This document shows positions 44,413-53,506 of a DNA stretch of 64,000 nucleotides, in pieces. Under the pieces are notes generated by a model. The model saw only the letters and a program-made list of their open reading frames with translations. It did not search any database and was not told the origin of the DNA. A program made the position numbers and the translations under genes. Source of the stretch: CAVRQM01 sp963838805 (lineage in GTDB: Bacteria > Pseudomonadota > Alphaproteobacteria > Acetobacterales > Acetobacteraceae); the NCBI GenBank assembly GCA_963838805.1, contig CAWISK010000006.1, positions 473,566 through 537,565 on the forward strand. The letters run 5' to 3'. How positions within the stretch are numbered: position 1 is the first letter of the stretch; each line of letters starts with the position of its first letter.

Positions 44413-45452
44413 CCGGCCAGCAGCGCCACGGCGATTGCCGGTGCGCAGTCGCTGAGCCGAGGCGGCGCATCCTCGCCCAGCAGCTCGGCGAAATCGACGC
44501 AGCCACGCCCCAGGCGCTGCGCCAGACGGGCGATCACATGCCGGCCGACACCCGCCGCGACCAGCGTCGCGTCGGCCGCGACGGCTTCGCGCGAGACCAG
44601 CAGCATCGCCGCGTCCACGAGTTGCCGCAATTGTGCCTCGGCAAAATAGGCGGCGAGGTCGTGCCACGCGGCGTCGCTCGCGTCCGCGGCGTCGCACCCG
44701 ACCATGCGCGCGAGCCGCGCGCGCGAGGCGGCCGCGGATTTGTCCCGCCCGTCCGCCGCCGGCAGCAGATCGGCGCCGTCCGGAAGTTCGCCGAGCAGGC
44801 GGTAGATGTCGGCCGTGGTCGCGAAATGCTCGCAGGCGAGCGGCGTCCAGCATCCTGCAAACGGCGCGCGCGCGGCCAGCGCCATGACGAAGCCGCGCGC
44901 AAGGCCGGTATAGACCAGCTCCCCGCAGGCCAGGCGCTGCGCGTCGGTGTAGCCGGCCGCGTTCACCCGCCCGCCCCGGATCGGCACCAGATCGGTCGTG
45001 GTGGATCCCATATCGACGAACAGCGCCTCCGGCACGTGGCGGCCCGCGAGCGCCGCGCTGGCGTGCCAGTTGGCGGAGGCGACATCGATGGCGTGTGCCG
45101 CGGCCGCCTGCGGATCGATGAAGCCCGCGCGCCCGGCGTAGAGCACCAGCGGCGACAGCAGGCGCGACAGCATTGCGGCGAGACTGGCCACGCCCTCGGC
45201 ACGGCTGGCGAACACATCGGCCAGTTCGCCGGTCATCGTCGCGGCGTGCCGGTCGGCCTCGCCGAGCGTCGCGCGCGCCTCGGCGAGCGCGTCCTCCAGC
45301 TCCGACAGCCCGAGCCACAGGCGGCCGGGGAGCTGCACCACATTTACAATGCGCCCGTTCTCGGCGCGCGCGCCTTTCAGGTGAGCACCGCCCACATCCC
45401 AGCCGATGATGCTGCTCACGTCTCCGCTCCGTCTGGCGCCGTCGCCCAGCAT
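44400..45452 (-). CDS. H4MPT-linked hydantoinase/oxoprolinase-like protein (possibly MfnF type)
   Basis: 350-residue ASKHA-fold protein. 'SSIIGWDVGGAHLKGARAEN' is the first phosphate loop and 'EALFVDMGSTTTDLVPIRGG' the second; 'LACGELVYTGLARGFVMALA' and 'RLARMVGCDAADASDAAWHD' follow the family of proteins found only with H4MPT. A methanogen relative (MfnF) joins the furan unit to the tyramine-glutamate part of methanofuran; I am only fairly sure of that link. Start at ATG 45452. Only minus-strand gene within this part of the island, facing a divergent agmatinase-like gene. Confidence 0.75.
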   Translation of the reverse strand: MLGDGARRSGDVSSIIGWDVGGAHLKGARAENGRIVNVVQLPGRLWLGLSELEDALAEARATLGEADRHAATMTGELADVFASRAEGVASLAAMLSRLLSPLVLYAGRAGFIDPQAAAAHAIDVASANWHASAALAGRHVPEALFVDMGSTTTDLVPIRGGRVNAAGYTDAQRLACGELVYTGLARGFVMALAARAPFAGCWTPLACEHFATTADIYRLLGELPDGADLLPAADGRDKSAAASRARLARMVGCDAADASDAAWHDLAAYFAEAQLRQLVDAAMLLVSREAVAADATLVAAGVGRHVIARLAQRLGRGCVDFAELLGEDAPPRLSDCAPAIAVALLAGQSA

Positions 45453-45523
45453 GGGCGACGCGCGCGCTCCGGCAAAGGCCCGCCATCGGTCGGGTCCAAC
45501 CGAGTGTGGCGCCGCGCGAGCTT

Positions 45524-46530
45524 ATGACCGATGATCCGGCGGGCAATTCGATCTCGGGAGCGCCGTCATCAGCAGGACCATTTCCCAGTGCTTTTCCGGG
45601 CAAGGTTTTCTGGGCCTGCCTTTTGCTCCGCTCGACCGGCTCGCGGCCGACGTGGCGATCCTGGGCGTCGCGCATGCGACCCCCTATCGCCCCGGCGAGC
45701 CCAGCCACGCCGCAGGCGCGCCGGCGGCGTTGCGGGCAGCGTCACTGCGATATGTTCCCGATCCGAGCCGGCACGATTTCGACCTGGGTGGGCCACTGGA
45801 CGCTCTGACAACACCAGCCCCGCGCATTGCCGATTGCGGCGACGTCGCCACCGACCCGAATGATGATTCGGGCAATCGCGCACGGATCACGGCCGCCGTG
45901 CGCGCGATCCTGCACGCCGGCGCGGTGCCGCTGATCCTGGGTGGGGATGATTCCGTGCCGATTCCGGTGCTTCAGGCCTATGAGGGGCAGCAGCCGTTGT
46001 TCATCGTGCATGTCGATGCGCATATCGACTGGCGCGACGCGGTCAACGGGGTGCGGCACGGATACAGCAGCTCGATGCGGCGTGCCTCCGAGATGGCCTG
46101 GGTCGGCGGAATGGTGCAGATCGGCGTGCGCGGCGTTGGCAGCGCCGGTGCAACGGAGGTGCGGGACGCGCGCGCCTGGGGATCGCGCATCGTCACCGCG
46201 CGCGAGATCCATCGCCACGGCATCGACCGCATCATCGACCTTGTCCCGAGCGGGGCTGCCTGCTTCGTCTCGATCGATCTGGACGGGCTCGATCCGGCGG
46301 TGATGCCGGCGGTGCTGTCGCCGGCTCCGGGCGGGCTTGCCTACAACGACGTATTGGACCTGCTGCACGGCGTGGCGGGCAAGGCACGCATCGTCGGCTG
46401 CGACATTGTCGAGTTCGCGCCCGAGCACGACTCGCACGGCCTGGGCGCGCTTGCGGCCAGTCGCATCGCCTGCAACGCGATCGGCGCCATCCTGCGATCG
46501 CGATCGGCTGGGGGCGGCGCGGGCGCGTAG
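45524..46530 (+). CDS. agmatinase/arginase-family ureohydrolase (frame break)
   Basis: Manganese ureohydrolase, probably hydrolysing agmatine or a related guanidino compound to urea. Metal motifs: 'LILGGDDSVPIPVLQA' (the usual GGDHS His is replaced by Asp), 'IVHVDAHIDW' and 'SIDLDGLDPAVMPAVLSPAP'. 'GGMVQIGVRGVGSAGATEV' is typical of agmatinases. The N-terminus from ATG 45524 ('MTDDPAGNSISGAPSSAGPF') joins 'FLGLPFAPLDRLAADVAILG' after a break near 45595-45605 (here the equivalent of a missing base). The GTG at 45652 would give a truncated start. Lies among H4MPT genes; the link is unexplained. Confidence 0.78.
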
Positions 46531-46532
46531 CG

Positions 46533-47225
46533 ATGGAGGTGATTCCGGTCATCGACCTCAAGGCCGGGCAGGTGGTTCATGCCCGTCAAGGACAACGCGA
46601 GGCATACCGCCCGATTGCAACCCCGCTCAGTGCAAGCAGCGCGCCCCTGGACGTCGTGGCGGGCCTGATGGGCCTGCACGCGTTCCGTAGCCTGTATGTG
46701 GCCGATCTCGACGCCATTGCCGGCGAGGGCGACCATGCGCCGGCCCTGGCGGAGATCGCGGCAGCGTGGCCCGGGTTGGATCTGTGGGTGGATCGCGGCA
46801 TCGGCGACGTGGCGGCGGCACGCGCCTGGCTGGATCGCGGACTTGGCAGCCTTGTGCTCGGGAGCGAATCGCAGCGCGACATGGCGACGGTTCATGCGCT
46901 CGCCGGCAATGCGCGGGTGCTGCTGTCGCTCGATTTTCGCGGCGAGGCGTTCCAGGGTCCGGCGGCACTGCTGGCCGATCCGTCCCTCTGGCCCGCGCGG
47001 GTGATCGTCATGACCCTGGCCCGCGTCGGCGCGGGAGCCGGACCGGATTTGGCCCGCGTGCGCGACATTGTGCGCCAGGCGGGCGGGCGCTCCGTCTATG
47101 CCGCGGGCGGCGTGCGCGACGCGCACGATCTGCGTGCTCTGGCCGAGGCCGGGGCGGCTGGCGTGCTGGTGGCGACCGCGCTGCACGCCGGCACCATCGG
47201 GGCTGCGGACCTCGCGGCTGTCTAG
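46533..47225 (+). CDS. HisA-like TIM-barrel protein of the H4MPT island
   Basis: 230-residue relative of ProFAR isomerase. 'MEVIPVIDLKAGQVVHARQG', 'FRSLYVADLDAIAGEGDHAP', 'GLGSLVLGSESQRDMATVHA', 'RVLLSLDFRGEAFQGPAALL' and 'RSVYAAGGVRDAHDLRALAE' follow the HisA barrel. True HisA works in histidine synthesis, but copies of this divergent type recur in H4MPT islands and methanogens, so a role in cofactor synthesis is more likely. It begins 3 bases after the agmatinase stop. Confidence 0.78.
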   Translation: MEVIPVIDLKAGQVVHARQGQREAYRPIATPLSASSAPLDVVAGLMGLHAFRSLYVADLDAIAGEGDHAPALAEIAAAWPGLDLWVDRGIGDVAAARAWLDRGLGSLVLGSESQRDMATVHALAGNARVLLSLDFRGEAFQGPAALLADPSLWPARVIVMTLARVGAGAGPDLARVRDIVRQAGGRSVYAAGGVRDAHDLRALAEAGAAGVLVATALHAGTIGAADLAAV

Positions 47226-47286
47226 GACGGAATCCTAATCAAGACCTGCAGACTCTTTCCCCTTTATTTGCTATGATAGGCGCCTC

Positions 47287-47975
47287 ATGAGTTGCGACTT
47301 TGCACCGCGCCTCGACATACTTCCGCAACCACAGCGGCGGCTTTGGGATGAGCTTGCCGCCGTCCCCCCGGAATTCGTCCTGTATGGCGGGACGGCGATT
47401 GCACTGCATCTCGGCCACCGCCAATCCGTGGACTTCGATTTTTTCGGCAACCGACCATTCGACCCGGCAAAGCTGACAACCGCCATTCCCTTCATGGCGT
47501 CCGCGACGATCACGCAGCGCGAGCCGGACACCTTGAGCGGCATCGTTGATCGGGGCGGCCCGGTGAGACTTTCCTTTTTCGGCGTTCCTGATCTTTTACG
47601 TCTTGCGCCGCCGCACATAGTCGCCGGTAACGGTCTGCAGGTGGCGTCGCTGCTCGACCTGGCTGGGACAAAAGTATCCGTTGTGCAGCAGCGCGCCGAA
47701 GCCAAAGACTACACCGACATTGACGCCATTCTACGCGACGGGCGTATCGACCTGCCAATGGCGCTGGCGAGTGCCAAGGTGATCTACGGCGGGCAGTTCA
47801 ATCCGCAGATTACGCTAAAGGCACTGTCGTTTTTTGATGACGGGAATCTTCGCCACCTTCCCACCTCATCAAGGACCACCTCGCCCAAGCCGCGCGCGTG
47901 GTGGATCTTGACCGCTTGCCGCCGATAGCCCGCCCCGCTCAGCCATGCGGCGGAAGCGGCGGGACGTCACAATGA
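47287..47975 (+). CDS. AbiEii-type nucleotidyltransferase-fold protein (frame break)
   Basis: About 229 residues. The nucleotidyltransferase core is 'FVLYGGTAIALHLGHRQSVD' followed by 'FDFFGNRPFD' (GG...DxD), and 'VASLLDLAGTKVSVVQQRAE' with 'KDYTDIDAILRDGRIDLPMA' is the C-terminal helical part of AbiEii/DUF1814 proteins. These are toxins of type IV toxin-antitoxin pairs or tRNA-modifying nucleotidyltransferases. One missing C near 47862 breaks the frame; corrected, the end reads 'LIKDHLAQAARVVDLDRLPP' and stops at 47975, overlapping the next ATG. Lower GC and separate function mark it as an insertion in the C1 region. Confidence 0.72.
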
Positions 47976-48262
47976 AACCGATCCCGCTCAACCCCGAGAC
48001 CGAAGCGATTGCGCGCCGGGTCATCTGGTTCGAGGCCCCCGCCGAAGCGCTCAACGACCCGATCCGCTTCATGGCGTATGCGATGAAGCACGCCACGCAT
48101 GAAGACATGAAGGTGCTGCGGCGCTACGTGTCGGACGAGGATTTCCGCGAAGCACTCGATAAGGCGCCGCCCGGCATCATCGATCCGCGCTCATGGGCCT
48201 ACTGGAATTCCAAGATGGGCCGCTATCCCGCGCCGCCGCTGCCAGTGCGCAGCGTGGGGTAA
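47972..48262 (+). CDS. 96-residue partner of the AbiEii-type protein
   Basis: Starts at ATG 47972, overlapping the corrected stop of the preceding gene (ATGA). Sequence features: 'IPLNPETEAIARRVIWFEAP', 'DPIRFMAYAMKHATHEDMKV', 'LRRYVSDEDFREALDKAPPG', 'IIDPRSWAYWNSKMGRYPAP'. I recognise this as a conserved small protein that follows such nucleotidyltransferases, and the coupling suggests an antitoxin or regulator. No known DNA-binding fold is evident. Confidence 0.65.
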   Translation: MKPIPLNPETEAIARRVIWFEAPAEALNDPIRFMAYAMKHATHEDMKVLRRYVSDEDFREALDKAPPGIIDPRSWAYWNSKMGRYPAPPLPVRSVG

Positions 48263-48389
48263 TGGCGTGTTCGAAAATCAAGAAATTGTGGAACCGGCTA
48301 ACTCCTCTACTGCTCGGCTCGCTTCATATAGGGATAGTGACCGATGCCGGGGGCGTTTGCCGTTCTGGCCGTAGGTCTGGGGAGGATAC

Positions 48390-48818
48390 ATGCCGTTCGT
48401 CTCGGTTACGCGTCTGCGCGTGAGGTCGTGGAGACACCTTCCGGCGTTCCTCGTCGCTTCACTCCGGTCTGCGCTCCAAGCGCGTCGAGCCAAGGGCAAT
48501 CTCGCCGTCAGCGTGCTGGGGGAAGCCCGCAACACGTTCTGGACACGCTCGCTTTGGACCGACGCCGCCGCCATGAAGTCCTTCATGGCGTCCGGTGCAC
48601 ACCGCACGATCATGCCCCACCTCCTCGAATGGTGCGACGAGGCTTCCCTTGCGCACTGGACCCAGGACTCCGCTGAAAAGCCGCCATGGGACGAGGTACA
48701 CCAGCGTATGCAGCGCGACGGGCGTGCTTCCAAAGTCAACCATCCGTCCGAGGCTCAGCGCCGCTTCGATGTTCCCGCCCCGAAGCTAACGCGCGGCAGA
48801 GAACTGCGCTTCAGGTGA
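48390..48818 (+). CDS. DUF3291-like monooxygenase-fold protein
   Basis: 142-residue protein starting at ATG 48390 after GGGGAGGATAC. 'FVSVTRLRVRSWRHLPAFLV', 'LAVSVLGEARNTFWTRSLWT', 'AAMKSFMASGAHRTIMPHLL' and 'EWCDEASLAHWTQDSAEKPP' are typical of the DUF3291/ABM-like dimeric alpha-beta barrel family. Function is unknown; relatives are often annotated as possible monooxygenases. The 127 bases before it hold no gene. It stands alone. Confidence 0.68.
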   Translation: MPFVSVTRLRVRSWRHLPAFLVASLRSALQARRAKGNLAVSVLGEARNTFWTRSLWTDAAAMKSFMASGAHRTIMPHLLEWCDEASLAHWTQDSAEKPPWDEVHQRMQRDGRASKVNHPSEAQRRFDVPAPKLTRGRELRFR

Positions 48819-48932
48819 CGCGCCTCCTCCGCTCCCGCTCGAAAGTCGCTCAAACGGAACGCCCCGCCGGCATGCACAAGCCGACATATGAGGCGGATTG
48901 AGCGGACAAAGCGGCGCTATCTGATAGGGCCG

Positions 48933-50123
48933 CTACCGCCGCATCCGCACCGTGATGCGCTGCCGGCGTTCCGGATCGACCGCGATACCCCCCGGCAGCG
49001 CCAGCATCGCCACCAGGCGCAGGCCAAGCCGGCGGATCAGTTCACCGGAGCTGACATCCTGCGCAAATCCCGGACCCTCGTCGGCGACGGAGATCACCAC
49101 GATCCCGTCATCGCCCGCGATGCTCAGATCAACCTGGCCCCGCCCATGGCGCAGCGCGTTCGTCAGCAACTCGGTCACGACCAGGCCCACAGCGGGCAGG
49201 CGATCGGCGGCGATCTCGAGGTGGTCGTCCAGATTGAGGACCATGGTCCGCTGGTTGCCCTCGTCGGCAACGGCATCCTGCAAATTGCCGACCAGTGCGA
49301 GGAGGTATTCGCGCGCATCGGTCTCGAAGACATTGCTGTTCTGAAATATCTGCTGATGCACCGCCTCGATCATGGCGACGCGGTCGGCCGCTTCGTACAG
49401 GGTGCGCCGCACCTCGCCGTCGCCGCAACGCATCGCCTGCGCCTCCAGCACGCACGTCACCAGTTGCAGGCCGCCACGCAGGCGGTGCTCGACCGCTTGC
49501 AGCAGCAGGCCACGCTCGGCGGCCAGCCGCTCCGCGCGGGCGGCCTGCAGGCGCAATTCCAGCTCGTGCGAGACGATCCCCGCCAGGGCGGCCAGCCGGC
49601 GGCTTTCGGCCTCGCCGAAATCGGTCCGGGGCTCGGGCGACATGATGCACACGGTGCCGAGCCGCTGGCCGCCCGGCGTGATCAGCGGCGCGCCCGCGTA
49701 GAAACGCAGCTTCGGACTTTCCCAGACCAGCGGGTTGCCCACGAAGCGGGCATCGAGTTGCAAATCCGGAACGACCATGACGCCGTCCTGGCGGATCACA
49801 TGATCGCAGAACACGATCTCGCGCGGCTCCTCGGTGGCCTGGAACCCGCTGCGCGCCTTGAACCAGAGCCGCGTCTCGTCCATGAACGCGACTGCGGCAA
49901 TCGGCGAATTGAACAGGACGCGGGCAAGTTCGACCACCCGGTCGTAGGCGTCCTCCGGGCCGGTATCGAGGATGTGGTAGGCGCGCAGTGCCGCCAGCCG
50001 TTCGGCCTCGCTGCTGGAGTCGGCCGAGCCAAGCGGCATGAGCCGGTTCCACAGCTCACCCAGCTCGCCCGCTGCCTTCATGCCGTGTCCCCAGTGCCTG
50101 TCGACCTTCGCATCGGCCGGCAT
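48933..50123 (-). CDS. GAF-domain sensor histidine kinase (HWE/HisKA_2 type)
   Basis: About 396 residues. GAF sensor domain: 'YHILDTGPEDAYDRVVELAR', 'SPIAAVAFMDETRLWFKARS', 'PREIVFCDHVIRQDGVMVVP', 'FYAGAPLITPGGQRLGTVCI'. The phospho-acceptor region is 'LLLQAVEHRLRGGLQLVTCV' (His in VEHRL), and the ATPase follows as 'VGLVVTELLTNALRHGRGQV' and 'ISVADEGPGFAQDVSSG'. No membrane segment, so a cytoplasmic sensor. I start at ATG 50123 because the longer frame (50165) runs into the hairpin after fae. No response regulator is adjacent. It could regulate the C1 genes, but nothing shows that. Confidence 0.82.
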   Translation of the reverse strand: MPADAKVDRHWGHGMKAAGELGELWNRLMPLGSADSSSEAERLAALRAYHILDTGPEDAYDRVVELARVLFNSPIAAVAFMDETRLWFKARSGFQATEEPREIVFCDHVIRQDGVMVVPDLQLDARFVGNPLVWESPKLRFYAGAPLITPGGQRLGTVCIMSPEPRTDFGEAESRRLAALAGIVSHELELRLQAARAERLAAERGLLLQAVEHRLRGGLQLVTCVLEAQAMRCGDGEVRRTLYEAADRVAMIEAVHQQIFQNSNVFETDAREYLLALVGNLQDAVADEGNQRTMVLNLDDHLEIAADRLPAVGLVVTELLTNALRHGRGQVDLSIAGDDGIVVISVADEGPGFAQDVSSGELIRRLGLRLVAMLALPGGIAVDPERRQRITVRMRR

Positions 50124-50164
50124 TGCCAGGGATTGCTCACAGAAACGTGACAGGAACGATAACA

Positions 50165-50197
50165 CCCCCGGACAGGCTCATGCAGGCTCTCCGGGGG
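50165..50197 (-). terminator. hairpin after fae
   Basis: CCCCCGGA (50165-50172) and TCCGGGGG (50190-50197) are perfect complements around a 17-base loop. On the minus strand the hairpin lies 17 bases beyond the fae stop and is followed by TGTTATCGTT, a weak T-rich tail. It is likely the end of the fae operon transcript. Confidence 0.6.
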
Positions 50198-50213
50198 CGA
50201 TCGTCCGGATGCC

Positions 50214-50723
50214 TCAGTTCGGGGCGAAGGGGTGCTTTGCGGTGTTCCGCTTGGAAACGACCTCCTGGGCGTTCGGCTCGCCCTTGATGGCGCGGGCGAT
50301 CGATTCCTTCACCGCCTGATAGTTGTAGTCCTGGATCTTCTTGTCGTCCTCGGCGTCCCAGTGGATGAACACGCCGACGCAGATGAACAGGTCGTCGGCC
50401 TCGTCGGCCGGGATCACGCCCTCGGCCACGCTGTCGGCGACGGCCTTGGCGACCGCGTGCTGCGCCGGGCCGAACATCTGCACCGCCTGCTTCGCGCCCT
50501 TGATCGTGACCTTGTTGAACAGGATCGTGTTGGGCCGGACGAGCAGGTTCGGCGCCACGACCGCCAGCAGGCTGGTGAAGCCGTCCTTGTTGTTGGTCAG
50601 CGCGTGGCAGAACGCGGTTTCCGCGGCGCTGCCGCGCGGCCCCATGATCAGGTCGATATGCGCGACCTCGTTGCCCTCGCCGACCAGGCTCTCGCCCACG
50701 CAGACCTTGGTAATCTTCGCCAT
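50214..50723 (-). CDS. fae: formaldehyde-activating enzyme
   Basis: 169-residue cytoplasmic enzyme that condenses formaldehyde with H4MPT to methylene-H4MPT. The catalytic His is in 'EVAHIDLIMGPRGSAAETAF' (H22, equivalent to His17 of the Methylobacterium enzyme). 'LLAVVAPNLLVRPNTILFNK', 'VTIKGAKQAVQMFGPAQHAV' and 'GVFIHWDAEDDKKIQDYNYQ' are diagnostic. ATG 50723 follows GGGGGAGAGACG. It is the last gene of the mptG-mtdB-ATP-grasp-mch-fusion-fae run and is followed by a hairpin. Confidence 0.96.
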   Translation of the reverse strand: MAKITKVCVGESLVGEGNEVAHIDLIMGPRGSAAETAFCHALTNNKDGFTSLLAVVAPNLLVRPNTILFNKVTIKGAKQAVQMFGPAQHAVAKAVADSVAEGVIPADEADDLFICVGVFIHWDAEDDKKIQDYNYQAVKESIARAIKGEPNAQEVVSKRNTAKHPFAPN

Positions 50724-50750
50724 CGGACGTCTCTCCCCCGGATGCATGCG

Positions 50751-52535
50751 TCACGCCGTTGCGGCATCGCGCCGATCAGTCGCGTATCCGGTTTCAACCA
50801 TCATCGGCGGGCGAGGGCAAGCTGTTCCGAGCCGCTCGGCGAACAGGGTGGCAACCGTCAGATCGGCGCTGGTGCCGGGATTGATGCCCCGCCGTTTCAG
50901 ATCGGCATCCCAGGCGAGCAATTCGGCGCGCAGCTCCGCCGGCTGCTTCGCTGCCTCCAGCCGGCCCCACCAATATCGGGCCTGCTGCGTGACAGCCTCG
51001 GCCGTACTCGCGCCATGTTTGCGCGCCACGTGACTGTCGGGCCAGGTGGCAATGCAGCGCAAGTAGACGCTGAGGATCGCCCAGTAATGGCCGCCGGCCT
51101 GATTGGCGTAGCTTGCCAATGCCTCGCGATAGGTGCTCGCCAGCAGGCCGAAGATATCGGCGAACCCCGTGACATACTGGCGCGCGATGCTGTCGCGTGC
51201 CGCGGCATCTGCCATCGCCTCCGAAAGCAGCGCCGTTGCCGGGGCGCGGACATCGTGGCGAGCGACGGTGCCCAGACCGCCCGGAGCGGCCAGCGCGATG
51301 GCGCGGAACACCGCCCGCGCGTCCTCCAGGTCCGCATGGTCCAGCACGCGCCGGACCGCTTCCTGCAACCCGCCCGAAGCTTGCGCTGCCATCGCCAGCG
51401 GCGCGCAGAGCAGCACAATGCCAAGGTTGGTGTTCTGGCCGGCGATGGCGCGCGTCGCCTCGACCGCTCCGAGCACCCGCTGCCCCAGTGATGCACCCGG
51501 CGCGCAGAGTGGCCCGGCGGCCGCTCCGGCGCTGCGGACGAAATCCTCCGCCGTCATGCGGTGGCCCGCCGCGTGCAGGCCGACATTTCCCGGCTTGAGT
51601 GCATACACGTCGTCAGCGCATGCAGCGCGGAAGGCGCGCTCCAGCCACGGGCGGATCATGGGTCGCTGGCTCAGGAGTTGCCGGGCCAGACGGTGGGCGA
51701 TGCTCTCCGAGCATACCGTCTGGAGCCCCCTCCACCCCGGCATCGAGTTGACCTCCAGCACCATGGCCCGCCCGTCCGCGTCGCGCAGCAGGTCGATCCC
51801 GGCATAGGCGGCCCCCACGCTGCGCGCCGCCCGGATCGCCATTGTGGACAGTTCCGGGTCGGCAGCCAGAGCCTCGGGCGTCCCGCCCCGGCGGACATTG
51901 GTGATCCAGTGCGGGGCGTGCCGCGTCATTGCGCCCACGACCTCGCCGCCGACGACAAACAGGCGATGGTCGCGGAACAGCTCCGGGCCGGTCGGGATGT
52001 ATCGTTGCAGGTAGTACACTTCTCCGAGCGCCTCCGGCGGCGGCAGATCCTCGGTGCGCGCGACGAGGCGCAGGCCCTTGCCCTGCGCCCCGAACAGCGG
52101 TTTGCAGACGAGGCGCTGGCCGCCTTGCGTCTCGCGCGCCACCACGGCGCGCGCGGCGTCGAGACCCTCGACCGCCCATGTGGGCGGCGTCGGAATACCG
52201 TCGCGCTGCAGCAGGAAGCTGGTCGTCGATTTGTCCACGCACCGCTCGATGGCGCGTGCGTCGTTCCACACGCGAACCCCAAGCCCGTGCAGCGCGTGCA
52301 GCAGCCCGAGCCGCCGGGTGACCGCCTCGAACCCGCCGCCGCCGAAGCCGCGCACCAGCATCGCGTCCGGCAGCGCGTCATCGAAGCCGGGCAGCCGGAT
52401 ACCGTGCGGCCGCGTGCTGTCGAAAGCGCACTCGGCCAAGCGCAACGGCACGGCCTCGACGTCCAGCGCGCGGAACGCGGAGAGCAACGCGCGCGCGTGC
52501 CAGTCCCGCTCGTCGATCACCAATGCCACGCGCAT
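50751..52535 (-). CDS. fusion of RimK-like ATP-grasp ligase and CitG/MdcB-like protein
   Basis: 594 residues in one frame. Residues 1-290 are an ATP-grasp ligase of the RimK type: 'DKSTTSFLLQRDGIPTPPTW', 'RLVCKPLFGAQGKGLRLVAR', 'GEVYYLQRYIPTGPELFRDH', 'AYAGIDLLRDADGRAMVLEV' then NSMPGW. Residues 300-590 are like triphosphoribosyl-dephospho-CoA synthase: 'RPWLERAFRAACADDVYALK', 'PGNVGLHAAGHRMTAEDFVR', 'GQNTNLGIVLLCAPLAMAAQ', 'GGLGTVARHDVRAPATALLS'. RimK relatives add glutamate to H4MPT (MptN type). The two domains are normally separate proteins of H4MPT islands; here they are joined. Starts 15 bases after mch. Confidence 0.8.
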   Translation of the reverse strand: MRVALVIDERDWHARALLSAFRALDVEAVPLRLAECAFDSTRPHGIRLPGFDDALPDAMLVRGFGGGGFEAVTRRLGLLHALHGLGVRVWNDARAIERCVDKSTTSFLLQRDGIPTPPTWAVEGLDAARAVVARETQGGQRLVCKPLFGAQGKGLRLVARTEDLPPPEALGEVYYLQRYIPTGPELFRDHRLFVVGGEVVGAMTRHAPHWITNVRRGGTPEALAADPELSTMAIRAARSVGAAYAGIDLLRDADGRAMVLEVNSMPGWRGLQTVCSESIAHRLARQLLSQRPMIRPWLERAFRAACADDVYALKPGNVGLHAAGHRMTAEDFVRSAGAAAGPLCAPGASLGQRVLGAVEATRAIAGQNTNLGIVLLCAPLAMAAQASGGLQEAVRRVLDHADLEDARAVFRAIALAAPGGLGTVARHDVRAPATALLSEAMADAAARDSIARQYVTGFADIFGLLASTYREALASYANQAGGHYWAILSVYLRCIATWPDSHVARKHGASTAEAVTQQARYWWGRLEAAKQPAELRAELLAWDADLKRRGINPGTSADLTVATLFAERLGTACPRPPMMVETGYATDRRDAATA

Positions 52536-52550
52536 GGCCGGACGGGTCTG

Positions 52551-53506
52551 CTACGATCCGAACGAGGCGTCGAGCAGGGCCAGGTCGATGCGTCCGGCGC
52601 GAAATGTCTCGCCGCTCTCGACGGAGGTCACCAACGCCTCGGCCGGGCTGAACAGCATCTTGTCGATGGCGTAGAAATCGCCCTTGAAGGCGCGGAAGGT
52701 CTCGGCGAACGGCCGGCCGTAGTCGCGCGAGCCGGAGGCCGGCAAGCCCCTCGGCCAGCCTGCGCGCATCCGCGGCCGGGCCGGTCACGAACAGATGCAC
52801 CCTGCCGGCCAGGATGATCGCGTCATTGGTGCGGCCCATCGCGGTCACGAAATCCGGGTGCGGCGGCGGCAGCGGAGCCACGCCCATGCCGTCGAGCGAT
52901 GCGATCGAGCGGGAAGTGCAGCTCGTGCGCCTTGTGCAGCGCCACTTCCAGCACGCGGGCGACCACCTGCACGCTGCCGGCCAGCGATTGGGTGGGGGCA
53001 TAGATGATGCCGAGCCGTCCCGTCGCGACGCCGCACTCGCGCGCCACGCGCTCCACCACCGCCGGCGGCGGGGCCGAGCCGCTTTCCAGCACCAGCACCG
53101 CCGCGTCCGCATCATCCGCGTAGCCAAGTTCGTCGAAAATGGCTTCGGCGCGGGCCAGCGCGCGCGCGGGACCCGAGCCGAGCGCGAAGAAATCCCCTTC
53201 CGCCAGGCTCCAGCCGGCGTATTGGCTGGCGAGGCAGGCGATCACCGGATTCGACGACGCGACGCTGACGCTCCAGGGCCAGCGCGGCGTCAAGGCATCG
53301 CTGCCCAGTTGCACCCGAGCCAAGCCGGCCGTGCAAATCTCCGCGATGCGCAGCCCGGCGGCGATGCTGCCCGGATGCTGCGAACCTGCATCGACCAGAC
53401 GCTCGCCGAGCGGCCCCTGTGCCACGCCCAGGCGCAACTCGGCGGCATCGGCGCAGAGTGCCTCGAACAGGGTCCAGGCGCGGGCATTGACGCCGAGATT
53501 GCTCAT
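52551..53506 (-). CDS. mch: methenyl-H4MPT cyclohydrolase (two frame breaks)
   Basis: Converts methenyl-H4MPT to 5-formyl-H4MPT. The N-terminus 'MSNLGVNARAWTLFEALCAD', 'GSQHPGSIAAGLRIAEICTA', 'WSVSVASSNPVIACLASQYA', 'GWSLAEGDFFALGSGPARAL' and 'RLGIIYAPTQSLAGSVQVVA' is diagnostic. One extra base near 52910 separates 'LHKAHELHFPLDRIA' from 'LDGMGVAPLPPPHPDFVTAM', and another near 52745 separates 'ADARRLAEGLAGL' from 'SRDYGRPFAETFRAFKGDFY'. The end 'IDKMLFSPAEALVTSVESGE' is normal. Corrected length about 317, as in the family. Overlaps the ATP-grasp gene by 4 bases. Confidence 0.9.

Noticed and set aside
48263..48389. Short overlapping frames before the DUF3291-like gene
   Set aside because: They lack start signals and similarity and overlap the real gene in other frames.
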